From: an uncultured Rubrobacteraceae bacterium
GTDB lineage: Bacteria; Actinomycetota; Rubrobacteria; Rubrobacterales; Rubrobacteraceae
Direction: 5' to 3'
DNA: 20,634 nt
Assembly (NCBI GenBank): GCA_902806105.1
Contig: CADCVI010000225.1
Coordinates: forward strand, 1-20,634
In this document: positions 6,232 to 14,432 of the stretch, one piece after another
How the letters are laid out: every line of letters begins with the position of its first letter
Position numbering within the stretch: position 1 is the first letter of the stretch
Translations under genes and position numbers: made by a program
Notes under the pieces: generated by a model
Told to the model about the DNA's origin: nothing
Database searches by the model: none
Seen by the model: only the letters and a program-made list of their open reading frames with translations

Positions 6232-7704
6232 TCAGTCCATGTGCGGCCCGGGTCCGGCGTCTCCGGGTTTCCCCCGTACCGCCCTCTCGGACCATTCTCG
6301 CTGCGCGATCTGGAGGAGGCCGAGGGAGCCCGCGAGGCCGCCCAGAGCCGCCAGGGGCCAGGCAACGGCGCGGGGATGGCGGGCGGCCAGCGCCGAGAAG
6401 CCGAGGGTTCCCGTGGCGAGGGCCGCGCCGATGGTACGTTCGTGGGTGTTCAGGGGCAGGCCGCTCGCGGTGAGGGCACCGCCGACGCGGGAGACCGTCG
6501 CGACCGCGCTCGCGCCGCTGCCCCGGTTGCGCGTCTCGCGCCCGACGCGGCGCTCCGCGCGGCTTATGCGGCGCTCGGGGCGGGCCTGGAGCGGGCGTTC
6601 CCGGCGCGGGGTGAAGCGCCGGGGTCTGCTCAGCAGGATCTCCCGTGCATCCGCGAGGTCTTCCTCGAACATCGCCTCCATCTCGGCCCCGAACGCGCGG
6701 TCCTCGGCCAGCAGGTCTATCTCCCAGTTTGTAAGCAGGCCCGAGGCGTTGAGGTTCGTCGAGCCCACCCGTCCCCAGAGCCCGTCCGCGACGCTCGTCT
6801 TCGCGTGCATCATCAGGCCGCCGTACTCGAAGACGCGCACCCCCGCCTCGAGGAGCTGGCGGTATCCGGTTCTGCTCATCAGGCCGATCCAGGGCAGGTC
6901 GTTTGTCGCGGGCAGCAGTATCCTCACGTCGACCCCGTCGCGCGCGGCGGCTATCAGCGCCTGCGTGAGCGTCGGGGTCGAGAGGAAGTAGGCGTCTGCT
7001 ATCCACATGCGCTCCTCGACCCCGGCCATGAGGAACTGCAAGACCCGCAGGATGCGCGCCTTCCCCGGTTCCTGGATGATGACCCGGACGTCCTTGCCGC
7101 CGGCCGAGGGGATATCCTCCCCGTCCGGCCGCTCCTCGTCGGGCAACGGCTGCTCCCCAGACTCGTCCCAGACGCTCGCGAAGGCTTCTTCGAGGTCGGC
7201 GACCGCCGGGCCCGTGACGCCGACGGCGGTGTCGCGGTAGGGGAGGTTCGTCTCGGGGGAGCGCTTGAGCCACTCGTCGCCTATGCAGACCCCGCCCGCG
7301 GAGGCGTAGACGCCGTCGACCGCGAGAAGCTTTCGGTGGTCGCGCTTGAGGAAGCTCAGGGGCTCGCGGATGGCCGGCGGGTTGACCGCCCTCACCTCGA
7401 CCCCGACCTCACGCATCCGGCGCCAGAACGAGCCCGGCACGTCCGCCGAGCCGAACCAGTCGTAGAGGACGCGCACCGGTACGCCCTCGCGCGCCTTCTG
7501 GCAGAGGGCGTCGGCGAAGCGCTGGCCGATCCCATCGGCCCGGAAGATGTAATTCTCTAGGTGGACCCACCCCTTCGCCCCCTCGATGGCGGCGAGCCAG
7601 GCCTTGTAGGTCGCGGGCCCGTTCCGCAGAAGCTCCAGCTCGTTCCCATGCCTCAGCGGCGCGTCGCTGACCCGCTCCATCGCCCGATAAACCCCGTCTC
7701 CCAT
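6232..7704 (-). CDS. Phospholipase D / cardiolipin synthase-like protein with two HKD motifs
   Basis: A 490-residue member of the phospholipase D superfamily. The two catalytic HxKxxxxD motifs are intact: H123-K125-D130 in RDHRKLLAVD followed by GGVCIGDEW, and H300-K302-D307 in MMHAKTSVAD followed by GSTNLN. This pattern is that of cardiolipin synthase-like phosphatidyltransferases, which join phospholipids through a phospho-histidine intermediate. Unlike classical Cls there are no N-terminal membrane helices; instead, after a basic Arg-rich linker (about 350-405), two hydrophobic segments lie at about 424-441 and 446-467, so it is probably anchored by its C-terminus. ATG 7704 begins the conserved part (MGDGVYRAMERVSD); the frame stays open to a GTG at 7818, which would add 38 Arg-rich residues. 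Cardiolipin synthesis versus another phosphodiester reaction cannot be separated here. Confidence 0.88.
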   Translation of the reverse strand: MGDGVYRAMERVSDAPLRHGNELELLRNGPATYKAWLAAIEGAKGWVHLENYIFRADGIGQRFADALCQKAREGVPVRVLYDWFGSADVPGSFWRRMREVGVEVRAVNPPAIREPLSFLKRDHRKLLAVDGVYASAGGVCIGDEWLKRSPETNLPYRDTAVGVTGPAVADLEEAFASVWDESGEQPLPDEERPDGEDIPSAGGKDVRVIIQEPGKARILRVLQFLMAGVEERMWIADAYFLSTPTLTQALIAAARDGVDVRILLPATNDLPWIGLMSRTGYRQLLEAGVRVFEYGGLMMHAKTSVADGLWGRVGSTNLNASGLLTNWEIDLLAEDRAFGAEMEAMFEEDLADAREILLSRPRRFTPRRERPLQARPERRISRAERRVGRETRNRGSGASAVATVSRVGGALTASGLPLNTHERTIGAALATGTLGFSALAARHPRAVAWPLAALGGLAGSLGLLQIAQREWSERAVRGKPGDAGPGPHMD

Positions 7705-7929
7705 GCCCCGGAGTCTACCCCGATGCCCCCGACCTCGCCGCGCGGCCAGGATCTCACGCACTCCGTCGAGCCGCCGAGAACGAACCTCAGACCCGTATGC
7801 GCTGGGGAGGATCGGCACGCCTTCGATACGCTCCGAAGGGGCTCGTATCCCGTCGGAACTTTTCGGAGATTCTTTACTGGCCCTCTCTGAAACTATCTCC
7901 GTCGCGCTGACGCCTCCCCGGGAGAATGC

Positions 7930-7958
7930 TTGGCCCGCGCTCGCGTCGGGCAGATATG
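7930..7958 (+). promoter_or_regulatory. Candidate promoter of the alpha/beta hydrolase gene
   Basis: TTGGCC (7930-7935) and GATATG (7953-7958) are 17 bases apart, about 35 bases before the gene. The match to consensus is partial. The divergent spacer from 7705 on shows no other clear signal. Confidence 0.3.
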
Positions 7959-7992
7959 TGGGCCTGTCCTTTAACGAAGACCGGAGGAAACC

Positions 7993-8913
7993 TTGAAGAC
8001 CGGAGCCCTTGGATCACTCAGGAGTGCCTTGTTTGCGGGGCTCCTCTCGGCGCCGGTGCTCGCCGGGGGCGCCCTGGGCGTGGCCTTTTACCTCCGCCCT
8101 ATGGCGACCATGCGCCAGATCTCGCGCGCCGGGCTGCGCCTTTGGGGGGCCTCCGAAAGGACGGTGGAGGTTGACGGTCTCCCCGTGCGCTACTTCGAGG
8201 CTTCGGCGGAGGCGGGCGGGGAAGCCATCGTGCTGCTGCACGGTCTCGGCGACTCGGCCGAGACGTGGGCGCGCGTGATGCCCCGGCTGGCTCGTGGACG
8301 GCGGGTGCTCGCGCCGGACCTCGCAGGGTTCGGCCGTACCCCGGTACCCCGGGAAGGGATGCGCCTCCCCGCGCTCGTCCGCTACCTCGACGGGTTCATG
8401 GACGCCATGGGCCTGGAGCAGGTGATCCTCATCGGCAACTCCCTGGGCGGGGCCGTCGCCATACGCCACGCGGCGAGCGATCCCGGCCGCGTCCGGCGCC
8501 TCTTCCTGCTGAACAGCGCGGGGCTCCTGAACGAGGTGCCATCCGAGCTCGAGCCCGGTACGCGCGAGGAGGCGCGAGAGCTAGCCAGGATCACCCTCGG
8601 CCCGGACGCCACGGTCCCCGGATTCTTGCTGGACGACCTGATCCGCGCGTCCCGCGACCCGGCGCGCCGGGCCTACCTCCGCAGCGACGAGCCGACGGAC
8701 GTCCGCGAGGACCTGGGCCGCATAGAAGTACCCACGACGATAATCTGGGGCGAACAGGACAAGCTCATCCCGCCGGACCACGCGACGGAGCTACAAGAGG
8801 GCATTCGGGGCTCCGAGCTGATCCTGCTGCCGGGCGTCGCCCACCTCCCGCAGGTCCAGGCCCCGGAGGAAGTGCTCAGGATAATAAAGGAGCGCCTTCG
8901 GAGCGAGCCTTGA
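7993..8913 (+). CDS. Alpha/beta-fold hydrolase, membrane-anchored
   Basis: A 306-residue serine hydrolase of the alpha/beta fold. The oxyanion motif LLHGLGDSAETW is at 81-92, the nucleophile elbow GNSLGG places S150, the acid is D256 in WGEQDKLIP, and the catalytic His is H284 in GVAHLPQ. The layout matches the MhpC/carboxylesterase/lipase-like group of this superfamily. Residues 10-34 form one hydrophobic segment (ALFAGLLSAPVLAGGALGVAFYL), either a signal anchor or an uncleaved signal peptide, so the enzyme probably faces outward. The start is TTG 7993, supported by GGAGG five bases upstream. It is divergent from the phospholipase D gene and stands alone. Ester substrates are likely; which one is unknown. 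Confidence 0.92.
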   Translation: MKTGALGSLRSALFAGLLSAPVLAGGALGVAFYLRPMATMRQISRAGLRLWGASERTVEVDGLPVRYFEASAEAGGEAIVLLHGLGDSAETWARVMPRLARGRRVLAPDLAGFGRTPVPREGMRLPALVRYLDGFMDAMGLEQVILIGNSLGGAVAIRHAASDPGRVRRLFLLNSAGLLNEVPSELEPGTREEARELARITLGPDATVPGFLLDDLIRASRDPARRAYLRSDEPTDVREDLGRIEVPTTIIWGEQDKLIPPDHATELQEGIRGSELILLPGVAHLPQVQAPEEVLRIIKERLRSEP

Positions 8914-8915
8914 GT

Positions 8916-8947
8916 AAGGGCCCGATCTACTCCTGCCCGGGACCCTT
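8916..8947. terminator. Hairpin between convergent genes
   Basis: AAGGGCCCG (8916-8924) pairs with CGGG-A-CCCTT (8938-8947), one bulged A. It lies just past the hydrolase stop and inside the 3' end of the convergent small gene. No T-tract on either side, so a shared terminator is only plausible. Confidence 0.35.
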
Positions 8948-9076
8948 CTCGGACGGGTCGACCGGCGGCGTCCCCTCCCCGGTCCTACGGGGCCGGTAGA
9001 TAAACAAGACCCACAGAACGACGATCCCCGCCACAACCCCCGCCATCCCGGCAAACTGCCACATCTCCGCACCCAT
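8927..9076 (-). CDS. 49-aa single-pass membrane peptide
   Basis: A small protein of 49 residues starting MGAEMWQFAGMAGVVAGIVV. One hydrophobic helix spans about residues 6-27 (FAGMAGVVAGIVVLWVLFIY), followed by a basic stop-transfer (RPRR) and a Pro/Gly/Glu-rich hydrophilic tail (TGEGTPPVDPSEKGPGQE). The Shine-Dalgarno GGAGGAG ends six bases before the ATG. It lies last in a minus-strand run with the receiver-like and Nudix genes and converges on the hydrolase. I do not recognise the family. The clean helix, basic flank and strong ribosome-binding site argue for a real gene; the function is unknown. Confidence 0.65.
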   Translation of the reverse strand: MGAEMWQFAGMAGVVAGIVVLWVLFIYRPRRTGEGTPPVDPSEKGPGQE

Positions 9077-9127
9077 ACGGCTCCTCCCGATACCACCGGA
9101 CCAACGACCCTGGAAGCGACCGATCTC

Positions 9128-9322
9128 CTAGATCATCGGGCCGCACGAGAAGTTGGGAGCCGAACCACGGATTGGTGTGAGAAGTGGAATGCTTCCGTTT
9201 CCCTCTTCAAAGGCCCGGCGGGCGCTCGTCGACTGCTTCTTGCCAGCGTCCCGCGTGGCCCGGGACGTACCCGTCCGTGGCCCGCTCGCGCTTGCGGAGG
9301 CATCCTTCTCCGGATGCGTCAT
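9128..9322 (-). CDS. Doubtful 64-aa ORF overlapping the Nudix stop codon
   Basis: Its ATG overlaps the TGA of the Nudix gene (ATGA), an arrangement typical of coupled genes. The product is 64 residues, hydrophilic and basic (MTHPEKDASASASGPRTGTS at the start), without recognisable domains. The first 37 codons mostly end in G or C as in real genes here, but the last 27 do not, so the ORF may be spurious or may cover a degraded 3' part. No function is proposed. Confidence 0.3.
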   Translation of the reverse strand: MTHPEKDASASASGPRTGTSRATRDAGKKQSTSARRAFEEGNGSIPLLTPIRGSAPNFSCGPMI

Positions 9323-9882
9323 GGCGCGCCTCTCTCCGTGCGTAGCTTGTCGAGGGCGAGCAGGGCCGCGGCGACGCCGCTGGAGCTGACGATCTCCCCG
9401 GAAGCTATCTTCTGGCGGATCTCACCGAGGGGCACGGCCTCCACCTCCACCCTCTCGAACTCGTCGAGTTCGGTCGCAGCACCCGGCTCGACGCCGCGCG
9501 CGAGGTAGAGGTAGGCCCAGTTGTCCTTGAGGCTCGGCGAGGAGGCCAGGGTGCCCAGCGGTTCCCACTCGCCGCCCGTGTAGCCGGTCTCCTCGCGCAG
9601 CTCGCGGCGGGCCGCTTCGAGCGGGTCCTCGCCCTCGTCCACGAGCCCTGCCGGGAGCCCGAGCTCCATAAGCTCCACGGCGGGACGGTACTGGCGGACC
9701 AGGATCACCTCGCCGCTCGCCGTCACGGGGAAGATTATGGCGGCGTCGGGGCGATCCAGTATGTAATACGGGTCCTTCACCGCCCCGTCAGGCAGCCGGA
9801 ACGCGTCCGAGCGGAGGACGAAGTACGGCGTCTCTATAAGCTCCTCCGAGCTCAGGCGCTCCCAGGCCCTAGGATCCGTCAC
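9319..9882 (-). CDS. Nudix hydrolase, ADP-ribose pyrophosphatase-like
   Basis: A 187-residue Nudix hydrolase. The complete Nudix box G-x5-E-x7-REUxEExGU lies at 79-101 (GLVDEGEDPLEAARRELREE, then TGY), giving the Mg2+-binding glutamates. The N-terminal strands and the LVRQYRPAVELMELGLPAG stretch before the box are typical of the ADP-sugar (ADP-ribose) pyrophosphatase subgroup, which cleaves ADP-ribose or related nucleoside diphosphate sugars to AMP and a sugar phosphate. Start GTG 9882 has GGGGAGG four to five bases upstream and lies inside the end of the preceding gene (14-base overlap), so translation is probably coupled. Exact substrate cannot be read from sequence. Confidence 0.92.
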   Translation of the reverse strand: MTDPRAWERLSSEELIETPYFVLRSDAFRLPDGAVKDPYYILDRPDAAIIFPVTASGEVILVRQYRPAVELMELGLPAGLVDEGEDPLEAARRELREETGYTGGEWEPLGTLASSPSLKDNWAYLYLARGVEPGAATELDEFERVEVEAVPLGEIRQKIASGEIVSSSGVAAALLALDKLRTERGAP

Positions 9883-10294
9883 CGGCCTCCCCCTCGGCCC
9901 CGAACTCCGCCCCGCCGGTCCTGCCGTCGTCCACGGCCCCGCCCGCGAGTATCTTCGGCAGGTCTTTCGTAAACGCGCTCCGGGCGACGACGCGGTCGCA
10001 GCCCATCTCCTTCGCGGCTATGGCGAGGTCTTTCTGCACGTGCGAGAGATACCCGACCACAGGGACTTCCCGCGTGGCCTCTCCGGACTTCAGCTCCCCG
10101 AGCAGCTTCAGGGGCTCGAAACGCTCCGAGTTCAGGTCGAGGACGAGGAGGTCGGGCGGGCTCTCGGCGGCGAGCGTTAGAAACTTCTTCGGCGAGCGCG
10201 GGAAGGCAGCCTCGACGCCTACAGAGCTTGCGGTCTCCATGATCTTGCTCTTGAACAGGAGATCCTCGACCGCCGCTACGACCCGTCGGGCCAC
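9869..10294 (-). CDS. CheY-like receiver-domain protein, degenerate
   Basis: A 141-residue stand-alone domain with the receiver fold order: VVAAVEDLLFKSKI (acidic E10-D11), then PPDLLVLDLNSERF with D53 at the phospho-acceptor site, VPVVGYLSH with the Thr/Ser position, and CDRVVARSAF where the invariant Lys before the last helix should be. That Lys is absent, so normal phosphorylation-driven switching is doubtful. A low-complexity Gly/Glu/Asp tail (about 118-141) follows. GTG 10294 is chosen as the start because GAGGGGG lies just upstream; the frame extends further but through the Shine-Dalgarno itself. It overlaps the Nudix gene by 14 bases and may be functionally tied to it. It could be a pseudo-receiver binding a partner by protein contact. 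Confidence 0.75.
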   Translation of the reverse strand: MARRVVAAVEDLLFKSKIMETASSVGVEAAFPRSPKKFLTLAAESPPDLLVLDLNSERFEPLKLLGELKSGEATREVPVVGYLSHVQKDLAIAAKEMGCDRVVARSAFTKDLPKILAGGAVDDGRTGGAEFGAEGEAGDGS

Positions 10295-10376
10295 AAATTC
10301 CCCCCTCGCTTCTCGCCACATCCTCCACGACCCGTCAAAAGGTCTAGGTCTCACATTCTACCCCGTGGCCGTGCGG

Positions 10377-10382
10377 TATCCT
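10377..10382 (+). promoter_or_regulatory. -10 box implying a leaderless ABC transporter mRNA
   Basis: TATCCT ends seven bases before the GTG of the ABC exporter gene, which puts the expected transcription start at or next to the first codon. No Shine-Dalgarno is present before the GTG. Leaderless mRNAs are common in actinobacteria. The -35 region is not recognisable. Confidence 0.5.
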
Positions 10383-10389
10383 AGAATTC

Positions 10390-12210
10390 GTGGCAGAAAG
10401 ATACGCTAAAACGGTTGAGGGATTGAGCCGCACCCGGGCGGCGCTCTCCCATTTCGCGCCGTTTCTCGCCCCTCGCAAGAAGGGGCTCCTGCTGGCGCTC
10501 GGGCTGCTGCTCCTTGAGACCATCACCAGCCTCGCCCAGCCCTGGCCGCTTGCGCTCATCCTCAACTACGTGATCCTTGATTACGCGTTCCCGATCCCGG
10601 CGCTCGACGGGAACAAGCAGACGCTCCTAATCGGCATCGTCGTGTTGCTCGTGGTCATCTCGATGGCGAGCCGGGGCGTGGCGTCCTTCCGGCGCTACCT
10701 GCTCTCGAAGCTCGGTCAGGAAACCGTCTTCGACATGCGCGACGCCCTCTACAGCAAGGTTCATGCCCTCGGGCTCGACTACCACGGCAAGAGACGCACC
10801 GGGGACACGATCACGCGCGTCACCAGCGACGTGAAGGAGGTGCGGAGCCTCCTCGTCGATTCCCTCGTGGAGGTCGGGTCTTCTTTCCTGATCCTCATCG
10901 GGATGCTCGTCGTGATGGTGTGGCTGAACTGGCAGCTCACCCTCCTCGCCCTCCTCACCGTGCCGTTCCTCTTCCTCTCCGTGCGCCGCTACCGCAAGGC
11001 CCTTATAGAGAGGATGCGGGTCGTGAGGACGAAGGAAGGCGCCATAGCGAGCGTCATTCAGGAGGCCATAACCGGCATCCGGGCCGTCAAGATCTTCGGC
11101 CGCGAGCGCGACGAGCTGGCCCGTTTTCGGAAGGAGAGCCAGGAGTCGCTCACCGCGAGCGTGGCGTCGTCTTTTATCGAGGCGAAGTTCAGCATCCTGC
11201 TCGGCCTCGTCGGGGGCGTGGGCCTCGCCCTCGTCGTGTACTTCGGCACCCGCCAGGTCCTCTCGGGCGCCCTGCGCCCCGGTGACCTCACCGTCTTCGT
11301 CTCCTACCTCGGCCTCTTCCTCTCGCCGCTCTGGGCGCTGAGCCGGCAGGTCAACCAGATCGGCAAGTCCCTCGTCTCCGGCGAGCGCATCATCGAGCTC
11401 TTATCGGCCGAGCCGACCGTCAAGGATGCGCCGGACGCTCGCCCCGCCCCTCCCTTCGAGGGCCGGGTGGTCTTCGAGGACGTACGTTTCTCCTACGACG
11501 AGGAGGCCGGTGAGGTCCTGCGCGGGGTCAGCTTCGAGGTCGAGGCGGGGCAGCGCGTCGCGCTCGTCGGGGTCAGCGGGGCCGGGAAGACGACCGTGAC
11601 GGGGCTTCTGGATCGGCTTTACGACGCGCAGGGAGGACGTATCCTCGTGGACGGCGAGGACATCAGGCGCTACACGATAAAGTCGCTTCGAGACCAGATC
11701 ACCTTCGTCCCGCAGGAGCCCATGCTGTTCCGGGCGAGCGTCGCGGAGAACATCGCCTACGGCAAGCCCAAGGCGCGGATGGAGGAGATCGAGGAGGCCG
11801 CCCGCCTCGCCGGGGCCGAGGCGTTCATCCAGGAGATGCCCGAGGGCTACGCGACCGTGCTCTCCGAGCGCGGCGAGAGCCTCTCGGGCGGGCAGCGCCA
11901 GCGCATCTCCATCGCCCGCGCCATGCTCCGCAACACCCCTATTCTGATACTGGACGAGCCCCAGGCCGGTCTCGATGCGGAGGCCGCCGAGGCGGTCGAG
12001 GCCCACTGGCGCGAGCTCACCGAGGGCCGCACCACCTTCGTGATCGCCCACGAGCTCAGGCTGGTGAGGGACGTCGACAGGATACTGGTCCTCGAAGAGG
12101 GCCGGGTGGCCGAGCAGGGCACCCACGACGAGCTCGTCGCCTCGGGCGGGCTCTACGGCCGGCTCCACGCCCTGCAAGAAGGTTCCCAGGGCCGCGACCC
12201 GGTGCGTTGA
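10390..12210 (+). CDS. ABC exporter half-transporter (fused membrane and ATPase domains)
   Basis: A 606-residue type IV ABC exporter (MsbA/LmrA-like), with six membrane helices in residues about 30-335 and a nucleotide-binding domain in 355-595. ATPase motifs are complete: Walker A GVSGAGKT (394-401), Q-loop Q442 in VPQEPMLF, signature LSGGQ (498-502), Walker B ILILDEP with D522-E523, D-loop GLDAEA, and H-loop H554 in VIAHE. It should work as a homodimer, or with another half-transporter, exporting lipids, peptides or drugs; no partner half is adjacent, so a homodimer is likely. The start is GTG 10390 ([10 protein letters not shown]...), with a -10 box directly in front and no ribosome-binding site. 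It is divergent from the receiver/Nudix operon. A 23-codon membrane ORF follows after 12 bases. Confidence 0.95.
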   Translation: MAERYAKTVEGLSRTRAALSHFAPFLAPRKKGLLLALGLLLLETITSLAQPWPLALILNYVILDYAFPIPALDGNKQTLLIGIVVLLVVISMASRGVASFRRYLLSKLGQETVFDMRDALYSKVHALGLDYHGKRRTGDTITRVTSDVKEVRSLLVDSLVEVGSSFLILIGMLVVMVWLNWQLTLLALLTVPFLFLSVRRYRKALIERMRVVRTKEGAIASVIQEAITGIRAVKIFGRERDELARFRKESQESLTASVASSFIEAKFSILLGLVGGVGLALVVYFGTRQVLSGALRPGDLTVFVSYLGLFLSPLWALSRQVNQIGKSLVSGERIIELLSAEPTVKDAPDARPAPPFEGRVVFEDVRFSYDEEAGEVLRGVSFEVEAGQRVALVGVSGAGKTTVTGLLDRLYDAQGGRILVDGEDIRRYTIKSLRDQITFVPQEPMLFRASVAENIAYGKPKARMEEIEEAARLAGAEAFIQEMPEGYATVLSERGESLSGGQRQRISIARAMLRNTPILILDEPQAGLDAEAAEAVEAHWRELTEGRTTFVIAHELRLVRDVDRILVLEEGRVAEQGTHDELVASGGLYGRLHALQEGSQGRDPVR

Positions 12211-12222
12211 GGGGGTGAAGAA

Positions 12223-12294
12223 GTGAGAGAGATGCTTGTGTTGAGCATAGTGATGACCGCCGTGGTCGTCGCGATCTACGTCTCGTTCGCGTAG
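12223..12294 (+). CDS. 23-aa membrane peptide downstream of the ABC exporter
   Basis: A 23-codon ORF starting GTG 12223, reading VREMLVLSIVMTAVVVAIYV and ending SFA. After a charged N-terminus it is one continuous hydrophobic helix. GAGGGGG ends seven bases before the GTG, overlapping the exporter's stop region, so it is probably translated from the exporter mRNA. Tiny membrane peptides of this type often bind and tune a neighbouring transporter; this role is inferred. A shorter version from the internal ATG 12232 would give 20 residues. Confidence 0.5.
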   Translation: MREMLVLSIVMTAVVVAIYVSFA

Positions 12295-12299
12295 CAGTA

Positions 12300-12313
12300 C
12301 GGGGCGAGCCCCG
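12300..12313. terminator. Compact hairpin between convergent genes
   Basis: CGGGG (12300-12304) and CCCCG (12309-12313) form a perfect five-base stem with a CGAG loop, between the 23-aa peptide gene and the convergent yqhA-like gene. It has no T-tract. It may serve as a shared end signal. Confidence 0.4.
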
Positions 12314-12316
12314 AGG

Positions 12317-12919
12317 TTACTCCTTGCCCTCCGAGTCATTGGCGGGCTTCTTGTTGCCGAGGTAGAGCGCGCCGCTGACGAGCAGGACGCCGGTCGCGAA
12401 GTACAAGAGGTCCAGCGCGGTCGTGTACTCCAGTTTCACGGCCCGCTGGAAGAACTCGATAACCAGCACCAGCAGGACCAGGCTCGCGATGCGCTCCTTC
12501 AACTCGTCCAGGGTCCTTATAAGGAGCAGGCGGGGGATGGTCTCGGACCTCTCGGCGGGATCCAGCTTGCTTATGAACAGCTCGTAGAGCCCGAGGGCGA
12601 AGATGAGCAGGATGGCTGCGATGAGGTACCCGTCCACCGCCTTGACGATCGCCGTGATCGCACCCGCCCTCAGCTCCTCGCGGGCGCCGCTCCCGAGGCT
12701 CATGTCCGCGTACTCGCGGAGGTAGCCCATGAAATAGAACACGTCGACGGTGGCGAGGTAGAAGGCTCCGAGGGCGAGCAGGAGCCCGAAGACCACCGCC
12801 ACGAGGACGATCAGCCGGCTTCCCCACAACGCCTCCTCGAAACGGCGCGTCAGGGGAGATTGCGTGGCGGCCGGTGCCCCGCCGCCCGCGGGCCGCTCAT
12901 TCCCCGCCGGTTGGGCCAT
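12317..12919 (-). CDS. YqhA family membrane protein (UPF0114)
   Basis: A 200-residue integral membrane protein of the UPF0114/YqhA family. The family start FEEALWGSRLIVLVAVVFG is at 27-45; the KAVDGYLIA stretch and LYELFISKLD follow. Four membrane helices are seen, at about 34-56, 93-117, 143-160 and 166-185. The first 25 residues are a Pro/Gly/Ala-rich cytoplasmic extension. Function is not established; it is widespread in bacteria. Its ATG at 12919 lies 23 bases inside the end of the CorC-type gene, so the two are translated from one mRNA, which hints at a shared role in ion transport or membrane homeostasis. Confidence 0.9.
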   Translation of the reverse strand: MAQPAGNERPAGGGAPAATQSPLTRRFEEALWGSRLIVLVAVVFGLLLALGAFYLATVDVFYFMGYLREYADMSLGSGAREELRAGAITAIVKAVDGYLIAAILLIFALGLYELFISKLDPAERSETIPRLLLIRTLDELKERIASLVLLVLVIEFFQRAVKLEYTTALDLLYFATGVLLVSGALYLGNKKPANDSEGKE

Positions 12920-14276
12920 CCCCGTCCTTCCTCTCGCGCACTATAACCTGGGCGACACGGGGGCCGTCGACGTCATCGACGCGCAGCACGTGCCCGTCGA
13001 GGGCGACCTCGTCGTCGACCTCGGGGACGCGGCCCAGGGCGCCGAGGACGAGGCCGCCGATGGTGTCGAAGTCCTCGCTCTCGAACCCCGTTTCGAGCGC
13101 CTCGTTGACGACGCTAATCGGGATGCGCCCGTCGATGGCGTAGGAGCCATCGGGGAGGGACTGTACAGCGGGCTCCGCCTCGTCGAACTCGTCCCGGATC
13201 TCGCCGACGATCTCCTCCAGAATGTCCTCGATGGTCACGAGCCCCTCGAAGGATCCCCACTCGTCTATGACCACGGCCACCTGGATCTTCTGCTTCTGGA
13301 AGTCCTCCAGCACGTTCTCTATGGAGCGGTTCTCGGGCACCATCAGAACGTCGCGCATCAGGTCGCGAGCCGTGACGTCCGCCTCGACGCCCCCATGCGA
13401 CTCGACAGCCCGCAGGATGTCCTTGACGTGGACCGAACCGACGATCCGGTCGTGCGCCTCTCCCTCGTGGACGGGGTAGCGGGTGTAGTGACCGGCGGCG
13501 GTGACCGCGATGAGGTCCTTCAAACCCAGGTCCGCCGGGACCACCACCACGTCCGGGCGGGGAACCATAATCTCGCGCGCCGCCGTGTCCTCCAGGTTGA
13601 AGACCCCGGAGAGCCTCGACTCCTCGTCTTTCTCCAGGATGCCCTGTCGGGTGGACTGCGCGATAAGCGTCCGGATCTCCTGCTCCGAGTACGTTTCCGA
13701 GCCCTCGGCGGCCGGCGCGACCCCAAAAATCCTGACGATGGCGTTGGCGGTGCCGTTGAAGACGACGACCCCGGGCAGGAGGAGGTAGTAGAAGATCCGC
13801 ATGAGGGGGGCAACGAAGAGCGAGGTCCCCTCGGGCTTCTGGATCGCGAAGCTCTTCGGCGCAAGCTCCCCGAAGACAACGTGCAGGAAGGTTATGATCC
13901 CGAAGCCGATGGCGAACGCGACGGCGTGGATCAGGCTCTCCGAGAACCCTAGCGCCGCGAGCACGGGCTCCAGGAGCCTCGCGATCGCCGGCTCCCCCAG
14001 CGCGCCGAGCCCCAGGGAGGAGACGGTGATGCCGAGCTGGCTGACGGCGAGGTAGCGGTCCAGCTTGTTCGTGGCGCCCTGGACGATGCGGGCCGAGGCG
14101 CGCCCGTCCTGGACCATCTTCTCGACCTGGGCGCTCCGGAGCTTGACGAACGCAAACTCCGCGGCGACGAAGACCCCGTTGAGCGCCACCAGGAGCAGCG
14201 CGCCGAGTATACCGAGACCGGAGAATATCAAGCTTTCCAAGGAGAACTCCCAAACAATCGTTGCCCGTCGGGCCAT
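12897..14276 (-). CDS. HlyC/CorC family protein (CNNM domain, CBS pair, CorC domain)
   Basis: A 459-residue member of the CorC/CNNM family associated with Mg2+ and Co2+ efflux or Mg2+ homeostasis. Domain order: CNNM (DUF21) membrane domain about 15-200, with the conserved ALNGVFVAAEFAFVKLR and HVVFGELAPKSFAIQ blocks; paired CBS domains about 225-350 (EIMVPRPDVVVV, YTRYPVHEG, VAVVIDEWGSFEGLVTIEDI); and the CorC_HlyC C-terminal domain about 365-445 (DGRIPISVVNEAL, DTIGGLVLGALGRVP). The start is not certain: ATG 14276 has only a GGAG one base away, while TTG 14240 (LESLIFSG...) has TGGGAG at six bases and may be the true start. It overlaps the yqhA-like gene downstream, and its leader is strongly structured. 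Confidence 0.92.
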   Translation of the reverse strand: MARRATIVWEFSLESLIFSGLGILGALLLVALNGVFVAAEFAFVKLRSAQVEKMVQDGRASARIVQGATNKLDRYLAVSQLGITVSSLGLGALGEPAIARLLEPVLAALGFSESLIHAVAFAIGFGIITFLHVVFGELAPKSFAIQKPEGTSLFVAPLMRIFYYLLLPGVVVFNGTANAIVRIFGVAPAAEGSETYSEQEIRTLIAQSTRQGILEKDEESRLSGVFNLEDTAAREIMVPRPDVVVVPADLGLKDLIAVTAAGHYTRYPVHEGEAHDRIVGSVHVKDILRAVESHGGVEADVTARDLMRDVLMVPENRSIENVLEDFQKQKIQVAVVIDEWGSFEGLVTIEDILEEIVGEIRDEFDEAEPAVQSLPDGSYAIDGRIPISVVNEALETGFESEDFDTIGGLVLGALGRVPEVDDEVALDGHVLRVDDVDGPRVAQVIVRERKDGDGPTGGE

Positions 14277-14350
14277 ACTCCGGGCACCCTCGTGTTCGTT
14301 ATCCGCATGGAGCCAGGCACCGCCCCGATGAACCGTTCCACGCGACAGGG

Positions 14351-14432
14351 ACGACCCGTGGGCCGTCGTAGATCAAACCGTACAGGGTTTCCTCCCGAAC
14401 CGGCGCGGTCCCAGCGATGATTTGGGCCGCGC
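14351..14432 (-). other. Structured leader of the corC-type gene
   Basis: Three inverted repeats stand in a row: GCGCGG-T-CCCA (14403-14413) with TGGG-CCGCGC (14423-14432), a 10-base stem; AAACC (14375-14379) with GGTTT (14386-14390); and ACGAC (14351-14355) with GTCGT (14365-14369). If the corC-type mRNA starts in the AT-rich stretch around 14440-14490, all three lie in its 5' leader. They match no riboswitch class that I can recognise, including the Mg2+ M-box. Confidence 0.4.

Noticed and set aside
5042..6991. A 649-codon plus-strand open frame across egtD and the PLD gene
   Set aside because: Antisense to egtD and PLD, both with clear motifs; its composition is that of a shadow frame.
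9130..9240. A TTCG-containing stretch looked at as a possible tRNA 3' half
   Set aside because: No paired T-arm or acceptor stem can be formed on either strand.
12864..13952. A 362-codon plus-strand frame opposite the CorC-type gene
   Set aside because: Antisense shadow; the minus strand encodes complete CNNM, CBS and CorC domains.
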